This document shows positions 45,241 through 59,460 of a DNA stretch of 64,000 nt, piece after piece; the first letter of the stretch is position 1, and every line of letters starts with the position of its first letter. The position numbers and the translations under genes are program-made. The DNA comes from Riptortus pedestris (taxonomy: Eukaryota > Arthropoda > Insecta > Hemiptera > Alydidae). The stretch is from positions 148,891,001-148,955,000 of the forward strand of contig CM032229.1 in assembly GCA_019009955.1 (NCBI GenBank), written 5' to 3'. The notes beneath the pieces are model-generated. The model made no database searches. It was given only the letters and a program-made list of their open reading frames with translations, and was not told the DNA's origin.

Positions 45241-45462
45241 TTATCTTGAAAATTAAACCCTATATTTGAAATGTCCAACGAAGTCAATTAATACGTCACA
45301 GTAAACAAATGAATAAAAGTAAATACGTGTATGTTGAATAGTACTAATCAGATTAAATTGTAAAGAATTTTAGAAGTTAAGTACTTGAAAATATTTAATA
45401 AAATAAAAAAAAAATTGAAATGTATTATTTTATTGTAGTAGGTTAATATTATGTCATTAGTT

Positions 45463-45509
<47 letters not shown>

Positions 45510-46649
45510 TTTATGTAAATTACTTGTGAGATTACTAACACTAAATGGGCCAGACTCAGGCTAAAATATGTACATATTAGCCAATAAAATCTATCTATCT
45601 ATCTACTCGAATATATGCCCATTGGTGTGTGTGTGTGTGTAGTAGCTGTGTCGCGTTGCCCCTGTTTACCACTTAACCTAACTCTTATAAAACAAAGTTT
45701 AATCATTCAGTTGCTAGCGTCGTGCAAGACAAACCACGTGTTTGTTGTGTTTAGCTGATTATCTCTGCAAATTACAACAGCCGAGCACCACCTCCAGTTC
45801 ATCAAGCCAACACAACTGAAAAGAAGCAGGATCAACCTAAAGAAGTTTAAAAACAAGAGTCGGTATCGTGAGTAGAACCCATTTTATTTTACATAGATAC
45901 CGGCCAGCAAGAAGGCATCCTTCCAACTTATGTTTTCTGCTCCAACTCGGCCAGCAGGAAAGCCTCACAGATCTCCTATCACTTTACACTCAAACCTTGA
46001 CGGACCGTATTTCTTTTTTATGTTTCTGTGCTCATAAATGTAAAGTTGTGTTATTATTTGTTTCATTTAATATTAATCAAAATACAACAATCATTATTAT
46101 TTGGAGTCAAGATTTTATTTATTTATAGGGAACACCTTCTGAACAATAAAATAACACTCCCTATATGTGTAACATTAGCTTCATATGTATCTTGGTATCC
46201 ATCAATTAGATTCTTGTATTTAGCTGTTATCATTGGGAAGAAAAGAAAAACCTTAGTTTTCCGAGCGGCTAGAATTTTCAATGCGAAGCTTGGAAGGAAG
46301 CGTGAATCCTTGGCCTAAAGGGAGGAGGAATCGCTCTAGGGAAATAAGGGGGCCAGAAGCAGCGCCCCTGGCGGTCAAATATTTAACCAACACCAACCCC
46401 TCCATCCCCTCTACATTATATTTTCATTCCTTCTCTCCGATTAAATTGCCCTTTTTATTCCCAGAGAGGAAATTTAATACGGAGCCTGCCTCCGGGATGA
46501 GCCTTAGGAGAAATGCTCAACCAATTAGACTCTGTTTCAGCCCTCCACTCCACCTTCACTTCAGATCTAGGTGTTATCCAAGGCTGCTTGCTATCTTTCT
46601 TTCATATAAAATCGATACCAAAAGGGAAAACACTAGAGTAATCTTATTT
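45241..46649. other. No host gene seen; (TA)n and another LINE-like tail
   Basis: (TA)n at 45468-45507. A possible LINE 3' end is CCAATAAAATCTATCTATC at 45580-45605. The open frames after 45868 and the GC-richer 46281-46652 frame show no recognisable domain. Confidence 0.45.
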
Positions 46650-46788
46650 TAGCAAATTTCCCTTGAAGGAAATCTGCTATAGAGGTCGTACTCATGACGC
46701 GATTTTCGAAATGTTTCTTCAAATGTCCATACATCCTACCTAGGAGATAACGAAAATGATGTCCGTTCAAAACTGTATATGTATACCC
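46650..46788 (+). mobile_element. HINE 5' fragment
   Basis: TTAGCAAATTTCCCTTGAAGG, GTCGTACTCATGACGCG and GATGTCCGTTCAAAACTG, then it breaks off. Confidence 0.65.
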
Positions 46789-47169
46789 ATCCCATGGACT
46801 GGTGGTTCAGGGATGAAACCTCTGCCAAAGATCTGGGTCTTACACCTTCTTTAGACGTGGAAATCTTTACAGGGTCAACACAAAGCGGGGCGTTGTTGAT
46901 ATTCAACTTCAAAGAGTTGTCCACTTTGATCAGGATAGTATTTGTTTTTTTGTAAAGAAATTATTACTTTTGGAATTATACTTAAAATGAAATACATCAA
47001 ACCTCAGTTATTTGTTTTTTTTCTAATTTTTCCTTTAGCCTTTTCTTATTTTATTTATTTATTTTTATATTAAACAAATCAATATCTAAATCGCACACTC
47101 ACTGATTTTCTTTTGATAGTCAAAAGTCATTTGACACTGCTCTTCTTCTTATCTGCATGGCTAGGTTTT
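46789..47169. other. No gene seen
   Basis: AT-rich; nothing recognised. Confidence 0.45.
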
Positions 47170-47590
47170 TTTTTGCAAGGGAAAATGTACTCACGACGCG
47201 AATTTCGAAACATTTCTTCAAATGTTCATCGATCCTATATTGGAGAATACGAATATAAGGTCTGATCAAAATTATATATACTCATATATATATACTGGTC
47301 CCAATGTTTCTTTGACTACTTTGGCTACTAAACTTGATATTTATGCCAAACTAATGTTTGTTAATGGCTGAAATCGGACTGGAGAAGGGGGTGATTAATG
47401 AGAAAGGAAACCGAAAATTCGTAATATCCCATTATGAATCGGCTTGAAAGATTGTATGCAACCGATCTTTTTGGAAATGTAGTATCTTATAAATGTCGTT
47501 TTATGAATTTGTTCCGTATCTTGATAATTAAGTGAGATATTTGCATTTTTATCTATTTTCAGTTCTTTTTATTAACCTCACTACTCCACT
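47170..47590 (+). mobile_element. HINE copy, second subfamily, old
   Basis: ACTCACGACGCGAATTTCG, AATGTTCATCGATCCTA, TTAATGGCTGAAATCGGAC and AAGTGAGATATTTGCATTTT in family order. Both ends are worn. Confidence 0.55.
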
Positions 47591-48277
47591 ATTTACCTAC
47601 ACCAACGAGAGCACGACGTACACGCGAAAATTTGGTAGTTCAAAGTCAGCCTGTTAATGTTGTTTACTATGTTCGAGAACCACTCTGCTACACGCTAATA
47701 TGTTTTCATTTTTTGTTAACAATTTAAATTTATATATCCCTTTTTTTTCAACTATGTTTCAACCATTGGTCGTCCTCTACACGAGGTGGTTTAACTTCCC
47801 GTGGGAACTAACCGTGCCTGAGTATTCCAACTGTCAACCTTAGACTTTATAAGCCAGTCCTCACACTCATATAAATAATTCTTATTTTTTACCTTGTTCG
47901 ATATGTAATTAATTTAAATTTAGTTTCATTGTTAAATTACTGTTTTCTACACATTGTTGGCCACATTGTTAGTCATGAGTGTTATTCGCATCTTGTTGGT
48001 TTTGTCAAATTCCACTCTGTATAGTAAATGCTTGTAGAGGACTATGCCTTCTTATTGATCCCGATTGTATGGTACAGTTAAATGGAGAAAATGAGCTCCC
48101 AAAAGACTACGGGCTGGAACCAGATCCCCTATATTCCTTAAATTCAGCCATTCAATTTGTAGGAAATAAAAGTGATGCATTTTGATGCACCGTTCAATAT
48201 TGTGTCTGAGGAGTCTGGAAACATTGGAGACTCAGGTTAGAAAAGGGAACTGTTTGGGAAGGATACGTCAAAGCGGG
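47591..48277. other. No gene seen
   Basis: A 68-codon frame at 47979-48185 has no recognisable domain. Confidence 0.4.
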
Positions 48278-49207
<930 letters not shown>

Positions 49208-49268
49208 AGCAGATTTCCCTTCAGGGAAATCAGCGATTGAGGTCGTACTCATGATGCGAGTTTCAAAA

Positions 49269-49313
<45 letters not shown>

Positions 49314-49863
49314 CTGTTAACGGTCTAGCGGTCGCAATTTTTGTTTGATCTTTACCAAACACGGAATTTAATCGTTTTATGTAAAAAGGAAGATCAAGTT
49401 CGTTAATGGCTGATATCGGACCAGTGGGAGGGGGGGGGTTAGGGGGGGAATTTCGAAAATTCAAAATATCTCCGTTATTATGCGTCGGATCGAAAAAGTG
49501 GATAGAATAAATCTTATTACAAATTAAATGTACTATAAATATTGTTCTATACATTTATTCTGTATCTTGAATACTAACCGAGATATTTGCATTTGTATTC
49601 TGCGTGTGGTCACCAGTAGGCTATGTTCGGACTTTCCGCCGAGAGCTCTGGCGGCCGTTTCTATAACTATTCGTCCCTCGTGAATAGGTTTAGAGGTTAG
49701 GTTAACTGTTTTTTGGGGCTAGAAACTACTGGATTATTATGCCCTAAATAATGTTTTAGGTTTAGAGGTTTCTTACTACTACAGTTGTTATTAGGCAGAT
49801 TTCTCTATTGTAAAACTTTTCGTGGGAAATCTACTTAGTTTACGCAGCCCCTGCGTGACGGAC
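49208..49863 (+). mobile_element. HINE copy 19, full length with deletion
   Basis: AGCAGATTTCCCTTCAGGG start, early jump from ATGATGCGAGTTTC to (TA)n at 49273-49309, and CCTGCGTGACGGAC end. Confidence 0.78.
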
Positions 49864-50499
49864 TTTTTTTCATTCTTTCTGACGTTAAGTTATGCAGAAA
49901 GTTAATCAACTATTTCACTCAACTCATAGTCCGGTATTCTTCACGTTTATTACTATACGAAGGCAATAATTTGGAATATCTCTCCTGACGAAGAATGGAT
50001 AAGAATTGTGATGATTGACATAAATTCATTATATATTTCTTTTACATATTTCCTAAAAAGTTTTAAATAATACTTATGTATTGTGTTATGCATAATATGT
50101 AGGCTGGATGGAAACAAAATAAAGTAAAAAGTTTAGGACGTTTACGGTGCTGAGAGCACTCTTTTTCGGTTAATGAGTTGTAGAGCTGTACCAAAAAGTC
50201 AGGATGGCCGGGTGTTCCGGTCCCGGGGAGTGTAAAACTTTATTTGCTCAAATGAAGTATAACTGAAGTATTAACATTGTTACGCGCAATGTTATGGGGT
50301 CGTCCAAGAGACAATATGTAGATTCAAAAAGACACCAAGTTGTACTCGCAAGACTAGATATTGGACCTACTTCCCGGCATATTCTTAAATAATGAACAAA
50401 AAAACAGGACTATCTGAACACACTGGACTAACAATTAAACAACTACGAACAGAATGCAGATTGCGAAGTTATATATATATTGACAATATTGAATTAAAT
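49864..50499. other. No gene seen
   Basis: AT-rich; nothing certain. Confidence 0.4.
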
Positions 50500-50749
50500 T
50501 TTGAATTTGTGCCTAACCACAGGGTGCATCCTAAGTCCTTTCTTATTCCTTACCTATACTGCCGACATCCCATCACATCCCGAAACTCTCCTTCTCACGT
50601 ATGCAGATGATACTGAAATCTTGACGTCCAACTCAGACCCAAATAAGCCATCCGCATCTCTACAAGAACACCTAGCTCTACTAGAATCGTGGCTGAACAT
50701 TTTCTTCTTGGCCCAAAACCAATCCAAGCACAAATTCTATACGTTATAG
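50500..50749 (+). pseudogene. Jockey-like reverse transcriptase fragment
   Basis: The frame reads TTGCILSPFLFLTYTADIPS, HPETLLLTYADDTEILTSNS, then SLQEHLALLESWLNIFF. This is RT motif B (normally PQGSILSPFLF) through motif C (YADD), with a short thumb part, ending at a stop after KFYTL. It is truncated on both sides. Confidence 0.85.
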
Positions 50750-51071
50750 TATAGTAGACCACTATTATACAAGTAAACGTAAATGTAAGTTCTAATTATT
50801 TCTAATTAGGTGCTCAAACTGAAATTAGATAGCTGTGATTTTCTATTATTATAATTCTGTGTCTTGTAAATATGTAAGCATGGTTGATATATTGGCTATG
50901 ACCACTCACCAGTTCTGTAATGGATGGAGTCTAGAAGGTGCAAAAATACATAATACCAAATTTATCTGTAGCTATTAAAGATACTGAAAACCAGTATTGG
51001 ACCATTATTTGTTAATCACAAAATTAATCACAAATTGTGCTCTATAAAATTATCAGATCCGATGCATAGGT

Positions 51072-51130
<59 letters not shown>

Positions 51131-52208
51131 TTTCAATTTAATTTTTTGATCTCTTTTTTAATTCCCCAGGTGGATTGGAAACTGGTTATTTTATACTACT
51201 CTAAAAAAGAAGTAAATTCTGTGTCCCATTTAGTTAATTTTAAAAATTATTTCGCAACTACAATGTCATTAACGAATTAACATCAAAATACTTTTGATTA
51301 CCAAATTATTTCTGTGCCAGCATTTCACAGGACTCATAAGCTAACACGAGTAACTGTGCTAACCTCCCTACAACTTCCTCTCCCACTTGTGAGACTAACA
51401 ATGTTTATTTAAATTATTTTTGAAGACATCATACGTTTTTAATGCTATCATATCTTATATATCTGTTGGGAATATATAAATAGCAATTGTTTTAGCATAA
51501 AATATTTTAATTTGTATTGAAAAAGCGAGGTGAGGGGAATTGATCTAATCCTCCCTGGAACCTGAAATACACTCTGAATAATCATATTGATTTTAAATGC
51601 ACAATTTCTTTTGATATAATGTTTAATAGTAATACGAAGTACGTAATTATTCCAATAACTTCATCATAGCTGAGGAAATAAGATAATACATCCCAGAAAC
51701 AGAAAATTTTCTAAAAATGCAGTACATGGTGTGAAGGGCCCGTAATTTTTTTCTTTTTCTTTTTTTAGTCAAAATAGAGAGGGAGGAAAAGAGAGAGGTT
51801 AAAGTAAGCGAAATAACCTGTAGGGACGACGAAGGCTCCGATGTAATCCAGAGCCAAATCTCAATTTGTTTTCTCCTCCTTATTCAGAATTAGCCATTCA
51901 AATGCCCTTCTCTCTCTCCCCCCAGATCCCTTGGCTCATTCCATCTGCGCTTGACACCTCCCAGCCTATCCTCCATTCCCCTTTTCCCAGATTAGTTATT
52001 TCCTCACCCCACTTCCCTTGTCTTTATTTCACAATTCCCCGGCACTGTTACAATAATTGCCTACTATTGCAAAATCATAAGGACTGGCTCTATTTGTGTT
52101 AGGATACTCCTTATGACAATCTTAATTCATTCAGTAATTGCGCCATATTAGCGTGATTTCAGTATAACTTGTTTTCGTGTTTGCTTCACTACTTCAATTA
52201 GCGATATA
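50750..52208. other. No gene seen; (TA)n at 51074-51123
   Basis: A pyrimidine-rich block at 51850-52080 shows no coding signature. Confidence 0.45.
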
Positions 52209-52857
52209 TCTGTATATATATAATTCTACTGTACGTGTGCATGTCACTGAACTCCTCCTAAACGGCTGGACCGATCTGAATGATTTTTTTTGGATGCGTT
52301 TGGGTGACGCCCTGGATGGTTTAGATTCACAAATAAGCCCTGCTGAAGGAGCAGGAGTGGGGGTTGTAAAGGAGGCCTACAATTAAAAATAGCGATATTT
52401 CGTTTCCTATTGGTTTTTCGGCAAATATGCACAGGATAAAAGATGTGTTTATTTTGCTATTTAAAGTAACTTTTGTTATACTCACTTTTTTTCGTATAAC
52501 AAAGTATAAACGAGATATACACTCAAAAATAGAAGTGGGAGCCAACAATTTTATTGGGCACTAACGATTGAACCTAACTTAACAAAACTCTGTATATACC
52601 TAAATTAGCATTAATTCTTCCATGATTATAAGCTATATTAATTTTTTAAGGTTCGAACGGGTGTGGGGCTTATAAGGGAGGCCTGAATAAAAAATTCGCG
52701 ATATTTAATTTTCTATAATTTTTTAGGCAAACGTGCAAATAACAAAAATTGTTTTTGTGTTATTAAAATTAGCTTTTGTTTTAAACATAATGTTATTAAA
52801 TTTAATATCCTAATCGCTTGAAATATCGCGCAGGACAACGTCTATCCGGTCCGCTAG
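52209..52857 (+). mobile_element. Helitron-type non-autonomous element (649 bp)
   Basis: Starts TCTGTATATATATAATTC after A and ends GGTCCGCTAG before T. CTGAACTCCTCCTAAACGGC near the 5' end and CAGGACAACG near the 3' end match the copies at 4497 and 56836. Confidence 0.85.
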
Positions 52858-52886
52858 TAAATAATAATAATATTATACTTTGAATA

Positions 52887-53112
52887 GTGGCTCAGATTAG
52901 CCATGTGAGTTGAAGCTTTGGCATTAATCTCACATGGGCAATCTACAGGGGCGAGTTCGATTCCCGCCTGGGAAATAGGCATTTTTTTAATGCCGCTCTC
53001 ATTAAATAAAATCCTTAGTCGCACACTGGCTAGAAAAGGGTAGTAGCTTGTACATAACCAATCCCAATTAGTCCCAGTAGGAAAAAGTGGATGTTAATAA
53101 ATAATAATAATA
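52887..53112 (+). mobile_element. tRNA-derived SINE, near full length
   Basis: Head GTGGCTCAGATTAGCC (A-box-like), GAGTTCGATTCCCGCC (B box), body, then CCCAATTAGTCCCAGTAGG and GTTAATAAATAATAATAATA. Confidence 0.82.
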
Positions 53113-53273
53113 TACTTTAAATATTCACGGAGGTATATGCATTTTTTCCGTTTTCAGCCTTAAGTCGACCCCTAATCCTACTCATGTTATATTTATAATT
53201 AGCTGCATCCATAAGTATCATGGGCTACTTTATTCGAAGCATAAATACCAATTATTGTTGTCATTGAACTTTT

Positions 53274-53393
53274 AGCAGATTTCCCTTAAGGGAAATTAGC
53301 TATTGAGGTCGTACTCATGACGCGATTTTCGAAAATTTTCTTCAAATGTCCATCGATCCTACCCAGGAGATGACGAAAATGAGCTCCGTTCAA

Positions 53394-53463
<70 letters not shown>

Positions 53464-54110
53464 CTGTAAACGCTCTAGCGGTCGCAATTTTTGTTGGATC
53501 GTTACGAAACTCGAGATTTAACCGTTTTATGTAAAAATACAGATCAAGTTGAAATCGGACCAGAGGGAGGGGGGGGTTTAGAGGGGGGATTTTAGAAAAT
53601 TCAAAATATCTCCGTTATTATGCATTGGATCGAACAATTGTATCCAATCTTATTGAAAATTAAATTTACTATAAATATTGTTATATACATTTATTCTCTA
53701 TCTTGAATATTAACCGAGATATTTGCATTTTTATGAAGTCTGTGGTCGGGTATAGTTTCGATTACGTCGGCCATCTTCATTTCTCGGCTCAGGCGGAAGC
53801 TTCTTCTAACCTGTCGTTTTTAACCTTACCTTATCTTCTTACTTTGTGAGATTTATGCAAATACGTTCTGTTCATCTGCCCCCCCTCCCCTTCTTTAGTT
53901 CTTGGACTACTAAAATTTGAGCTATTAAAATATAAATTATTCTTACAATTCAGAAGCCCTTCTTGCAATTCAGTTGGGAATTTATTTTAATTAACTGAAA
54001 AATTTCTCATTATCTAATCACGGTGGTATTGTTACCAGTATGCAGATTTCTCTATTGTAAAACTTCACGTGTGAAATCTGCTTAGTTTACGCAGCCCCTG
54101 CGTGACGGAC
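53274..54110 (+). mobile_element. HINE copy 20, full length, long form
   Basis: AGCAGATTTCCCTTAAGGG to CCTGCGTGACGGAC, with (TA)n at 53400-53458. It includes the long-form insert (CTGCCCCCCCTCCCC, CAATTCAGAAGCCC) also seen inverted at 60300-60500. Confidence 0.82.
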
Positions 54111-54433
54111 TTTTGCTTTGTGAGATAAATGCAATTTCGTTGTGCGATCACGTAATCATTTAAGATTTTAGGTTCTTATTCGGAAATGCTTGTTTGATCT
54201 ATACCGTTATTGTTATATAACCGTTTAATTGAATACTAAAATTCATAATCGTTAATGGCTGAAACCGTTCGAACCGTTTCGAACCGAGGGAATTCGAAAA
54301 TTCAAAATAACTCCGTTATTATGAGTCGTATTGAAAAATATTATAGATCATGATTAACTATTGATGCTCTACCATTCTTGTTCTTTACTTGTTTTTCGTA
54401 TCTTTGATATTTAGGGAGCTATTCGAATTTCTA
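54111..54433. other. No gene; internal HINE piece
   Basis: CGTTAATGGCTGAAACCG and CAAAATAACTCCGTTATTATG near 54250-54330 are HINE-like. Confidence 0.45.
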
Positions 54434-54437
54434 GTCA

Positions 54438-54525
<88 letters not shown>

Positions 54526-54972
54526 TGTTAACGCTCTAGCGGTCGCAATTTTTGTTTGATCGTTACCAAACTCGATATTTAAACTTTTTATGTAAAAAGA
54601 AAGATCAAGTTCGTTAACCGCTGAAATCGGACCAGTGGGAGGGGTGGGGTTTAGAGGGGAGGATTTCGAAAATTCGAAATATCTCCGTTACTATACTCCG
54701 GATCGAAAAACTGTATAGAACCAATCTTATTGCAAATTAAATTTACTATAAATATTTTTATATAGATTTATTCTCTATCTTGGATTATTAACCGAGATAT
54801 TGGCATTTTTATTAAGTGAAACGGACGAGCTATGGTCGCTTGTATACGTTCCCGCCGAAAGCTAGTTCGGAAGTTTCCGTAACTGTTCGGCACTCGTATG
54901 GAGATTTCTCTATTGTATAAAATTACGTGGGGAATGTGCTTAGTTTACGCAGACATCCCCTGCGTGACGGAC
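54434..54972 (+). mobile_element. HINE copy 21, 5' half missing
   Basis: Begins in a (GT)n/(TA)n tract (54441-54522), then TGTCTGTTAACGCTCTAGCG, and ends CCTGCGTGACGGAC. Confidence 0.78.
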
Positions 54973-55852
54973 TTTTTAAACTAGGAAAGGACTCCGTCAC
55001 ATTTATAGCGCATCCTTGTTGCTAGCTCCATGTTGTAAGAGCTGTGCCCTTGGAAGTACACGAGAGGGCGGTTGTTCTGCCCGATATAAAAAGAAGCAGA
55101 GGCAGGTAGAGGCTGGCGATATATAGAGAAGGCCACCGATGTATTGGCTTTATTTACATATGTGCCCTCCCTCTGTGTTGTATGTGCACTCTGAGGTCAT
55201 CCCGATACCCCCCCCCCTCCAACCCCCCCAGTCTCTCCTTCCTTTTCCTTTTTATTTTTCCCTGTTTTTTTTCCTACCCCCTCCCCCACTTTTCTTTTTT
55301 TTCACGGGGACCGTGGCTTTATTGCAGCCCTCAAGGCCCCAGCATGAATAATATCTACATAAATATAGAGGAGCCTCTTTACCTTTTCCTACAACCCTCT
55401 AACGTCACTGTTTCTTATTACATTACTATGCATTAGAAAAATTAATCTCCTCTTTTTCCCCGAATTTAAAACTTGGCGCAAAAACATGCAAAGTAACAAC
55501 CGCCAAGTGACTAAAAATAAAAAAAGATAATTATTATGTAACGAAATAATTCTTACCTAGTGTTTTAATTGTTTTTTACAAGAGAGACCCCTCCCCCCCC
55601 ACCTTGCCTTTCCATCTAAGCCACTGAGTTAAGCATATAGATTGCAGAACAATAGTCAAGATGAAGTTAGTATAATTACAAGAATTGCAATTATATCTAT
55701 ATCATTATGTCCATTTAATCAACAAAAGAAAATAATAATTTCCCTGATATTTTAAACATACATAAAAAATATAGATATATATATTTCCACAGGTGTTGCG
55801 CAATCTAATATATTTTCTGGTTGTATATATTTTAGTTTCAAGCGATACTTTT
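54973..55852. other. No gene seen; pyrimidine-rich block
   Basis: 55195-55310 is almost pure C/T (CCCCCCCCCCTCC, TTTTTTTTCC). Its open frames are compositional. Confidence 0.5.
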
Positions 55853-55973
55853 AGCAGATTTCCCTTGAGGGAAATCAGCTATTGAGGTCGTAATCATGAC
55901 GGTATTTTCGAAATATTTATTTAAATGTCCATCGATCCAACCAAGGAGATGACGAAAATGAGGTCCGTTCAAA

Positions 55974-56053
<80 letters not shown>

Positions 56054-56458
56054 TACATATAGATAAAGCACTCTAGCAGTCGCAACTTTTGTTTAATCGT
56101 CACCAAACTCGGTATTTAATCGTTTTATGTAAAAAGGAAGATCACGTTCGTTAGTGGCTGAAATCGGACCAGTGGGAGATTCGAAATATCTCCTATATAC
56201 TACGTCCTAGTTCCTAGTTACTATACGTCCAATCGAAAAATTGTATAGAACCAATCTTATTGCAAATTAAAGTTACTATAAATATTGTTATATAAACTTT
56301 TTCTCTTTCTTGAATATTAACCTAGATATTTGCATTTTTATTAAGTGTAACGGGCTAGTTTTGATTCCCACCGAAAGCTAGTTCGCCCATTTCCGTAACT
56401 GATCGGCACTCGTACGGATATTTCTCTATTGTATAACTTTACGTGGGAAATCTGCTTA
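55853..56458 (+). mobile_element. HINE copy 22, 3' end truncated
   Basis: AGCAGATTTCCCTTGAGGG start, (TA)n and (CA)n at 55976-56053. It ends GGGAAATCTGCTTAG without the terminal hairpin. Confidence 0.75.
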
Positions 56459-56791
56459 GCCAGCAGCAACTATGAATTTATATTTACTACATTCAATAAT
56501 TTGGAGTATTTTTTACCATTTGGTTTGTGTGATAAAGGGTGTAAATCGCTACAAATAGGGTCACACCAATGAAACAAATAAATAAGTACATATTTACAAG
56601 ACACAGGATTATAATAATAGAAAATCACCGCTATTAAATTTTTGTTTGAGCACCGAATTCCCTAAAGTATCACAGCAAGTTAAAAGAGTAGTTACTACGG
56701 AAATTATTAATCTTCAATAATATACTTTCATAGATGAGACTTAAGGTGTATACTTATTATATCTATAATTTCATAAATGTATGTCTGTGTT

Positions 56792-56835
<44 letters not shown>
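56459..56835. other. No gene seen; (TA)n at 56796-56835
   Basis: AT-rich, leading into a TA tract that serves as the Helitron target. Confidence 0.5.
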
Positions 56836-56836
<1 letters not shown>

Positions 56837-57478
56837 TAGCTGACCCGACAGACGTTGTCCTGCATGATATTTCAAGCGATTAGGATATTAAATTTAATAA
56901 TATTATGTTTGAAACAAAATCTACTTTTAATATCACAAAAAACAACTTTTGTTATGTGCACGTTTGCCTAAAATCAAATAGATAATGAAATATCGCGAAT
57001 TTTTTATTCAGGTCTCCCTTTTAACCCCTACTCCCGTTCGAACCTAAAAAAATTAATATAGCTTATAACCATGGAAGAATTAATGCTAATTTACATATAG
57101 AATTTTGTTAAATACGGTTCAATCGCTAGTGTCCAATAAAATTGTTGCCTCCCACTTTAATTTTTTAGTGTATATCTCGTTTAAACTTTGTTACACGGCA
57201 AAAGTGAATATAACAAAAGTTACTCTAAATAACAAAATAAACAACTTTTATCTTGTGCACGTTTGACTAAAAACCAATAGGAAACGAATATAGCTATTCT
57301 CAATTTTAGGCCTCCCTTACAACCCCCACTCCTTCTCCATCTGCCGGGCTGATTTGTGAATCTAAACCATTCAGGGTGTCACCCAAAGGCATACAAAAAA
57401 AAAACATTCAAATCGGTCCAGTCGTTTAGGAGGAGTTCAATGACATACACACGTACAGTAGAATTATGTGTATAAAGA
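56836..57478 (-). mobile_element. Helitron-type non-autonomous element (643 bp)
   Basis: On the minus strand it starts TCTTTATACACATAATTCTA after A and ends CGGGTCAGCTAG before T. It is inserted in (TA)n and matches 4497-5642 and 52209-52857. Confidence 0.85.
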
Positions 57479-58379
57479 TATGTGTGTGTGTGTATTTATT
57501 ATATCCAAAATATTATTTACATATATGATTTCACAAGTGAAACACTGACAATAAATTATCTTCCTCCTCTTCCCCGGAAGTAATTATGTTAACTTCGTTC
57601 TTCAAATTCCAAAAAAAATAAAATAAAGTTTTCATTCGGAGTGTCAAGTTAAATGGACTTTTCTTTCAAAAGTTATCGCTTTAACAGGCACACACTCGCC
57701 TCCCACATACCTTGGCGTAATGGTGAATCGAACCACTATAACCAATTAAGGAAAATCTTTTGAAACAGATTGGATTTGGATACTCCTTTCTGCTATTAAT
57801 ATTGAATATCCTTCTGGGGGTGAAGTTGGCCAAGTTTTGATTGACGTTGCCCTATTGTAGGTGTTCCCTAGTGCAATTCAGTGTCAACAAGTATTATTCA
57901 AACTGACAAACTTGACCTAAGATAGTTGGGAGCAGGGGCAGGGCCCTGGAACATTGTTTATGGAAATAAGAGACAGTTTCCAGATGGATACCTCTCTGAT
58001 GGTAAACAGACATTACTAGAAATTCTGCCCTTGAGTAGTTAAGCAATTGCTTAGGTGTCGGGACCCTGATTGAGCTGACCTACGTTTTGTTTTTTTAATT
58101 AAATACTTTTTAGTTAAAAATATTTCGCCTCGACTTTCTGATTCTTTCCTAGTCACTGCTACACTAATCCAAACTGCCCCATTTTGGTACTATTACATTT
58201 TCTTCGTTCATTCTTACCATTGTTGTTACTTATCAGCGTTCATTTTTTGTTACTTGGGCTAATTGGAGCCATTTATCTAATGGTTACCACAATATTCTAA
58301 CTAGGATGGAACTCTGAATTTTCTTTTTACTGAGTTTACCACTAACTAAATTCCTTTTGCTCAGATTGGAATCAAACGC
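57479..58379. other. No gene seen
   Basis: Short (GT)n at 57480-57492, otherwise unremarkable. Confidence 0.45.
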
Positions 58380-58558
58380 ATGGCTCTAGCGTTATCAAGT
58401 TTATATAGACCAACGCTATAACCCGAGTTCGATTCCTGCCTGGGCAAAGGAAATTATTTAGTGACGAAATTCATTAAATAAAATCCTATATTCCATCCTG
58501 GCTAGAAAAGGGTGGTAACCTGTAGATAACCCGTCCCAATTAGCCTGAGTTGCAAAAA
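58380..58558 (+). mobile_element. tRNA-derived SINE, split by a HINE
   Basis: B box GAGTTCGATTCCTGCC and body, up to CCCAATTAGCCTGAGTTGC then AAAAA. The remaining tail GTGGGCGTTAATAAATAATT lies after the HINE at 59256-59275. Confidence 0.82.
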
Positions 58559-59252
58559 GTCCGTCACGCAGGGGCTGCGTAAACTAAGCAGATTTCCCAT
58601 GTGAAGTTTTACAATAGAGAAATCTGCCTAATAACAACTGTAGTAGTAAGAAACCTCTAAACCTAAAACATTATTTAGGGAGTAATAACCCAGTAATTTC
58701 TAGCCCCAAAACACAGTTAACCTAACCTCTAAACCTATTCACAAGGGACGAATAGTTATGAAAACGGCCACCAGAGCTCTCGGCGGAAAGTCCGAACATA
58801 GCCTACTGATGACCACACGCAGAATACAAATGCAAATATCTCGGTTAGTATTCAAGATACAGAATAAATGTATAGAACAATATTTATAGTAAATTTAATT
58901 TGCAATAAGATTTATTCTATACAATTTTTCGATCCGACGCATAATAACGGAGATATTTTGAATTTTCAAAAATCCCCCCTCTAAACCCCCCCTCCCACTG
59001 GTCCGATTTCAGCCATTAACGAACTTGATCTTCCTTTTTACATAAAACGATTAAATTCTGAGTTTGGTAAAGATCAAACAAAAATTGCGACCGCTAGACC
59101 GTTAACAGACAAATATATATATATCTATAATTTTGAACGGACCTCATTTTCGTCATCTCCTGGGCAGGATCGATGGACATTTGAAGAAATTTTTTGAAAC
59201 TCGCATCATGAGTACGACCTCAATCGCTGATTTCCCTTAAGTGAAATCTGCT
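58559..59252 (-). mobile_element. HINE copy 23, full length, inserted in a SINE
   Basis: GTCCGTCACGCAGGGGCTGC at the left and GTGAAATCTGCT at the right; (TA)n is only about 12 bp. It sits in the A-run of the SINE tail, so both insertion edges are visible. Confidence 0.85.
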
Positions 59253-59333
59253 AAATGTGGGCGTTAATAAATAATTATAAACTCACATGGCTAACCTGAT
59301 CATTATTAGTTGGTTAATATGAAATCAATAAAA

Positions 59334-59460
59334 GTCCGTCACGCAGGGGCTGCGTAAACTAAGCAGATTTCCCACATGAAGTTTTACAATAGAGAAATTT
59401 CACGAGAGCCAGTCAAAGAAACGAACGAACTAGCTTTTGGCGGGAAAGTAACTCCCGTCC
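59334..59460 (-). mobile_element. HINE end fragment
   Basis: GTCCGTCACGCAGGGGCTGC to GAACTAGCTTTTGGCGGGAA, then non-homologous sequence. Confidence 0.7.

Noticed and set aside
46281..46652. 123-codon open frame in a GC-richer block
   Set aside because: No recognisable domain, no splice or promoter context, and compositional features explain the openness.
55139..55436. Pro/Phe-rich overlapping frames
   Set aside because: They arise from a nearly pure pyrimidine stretch.
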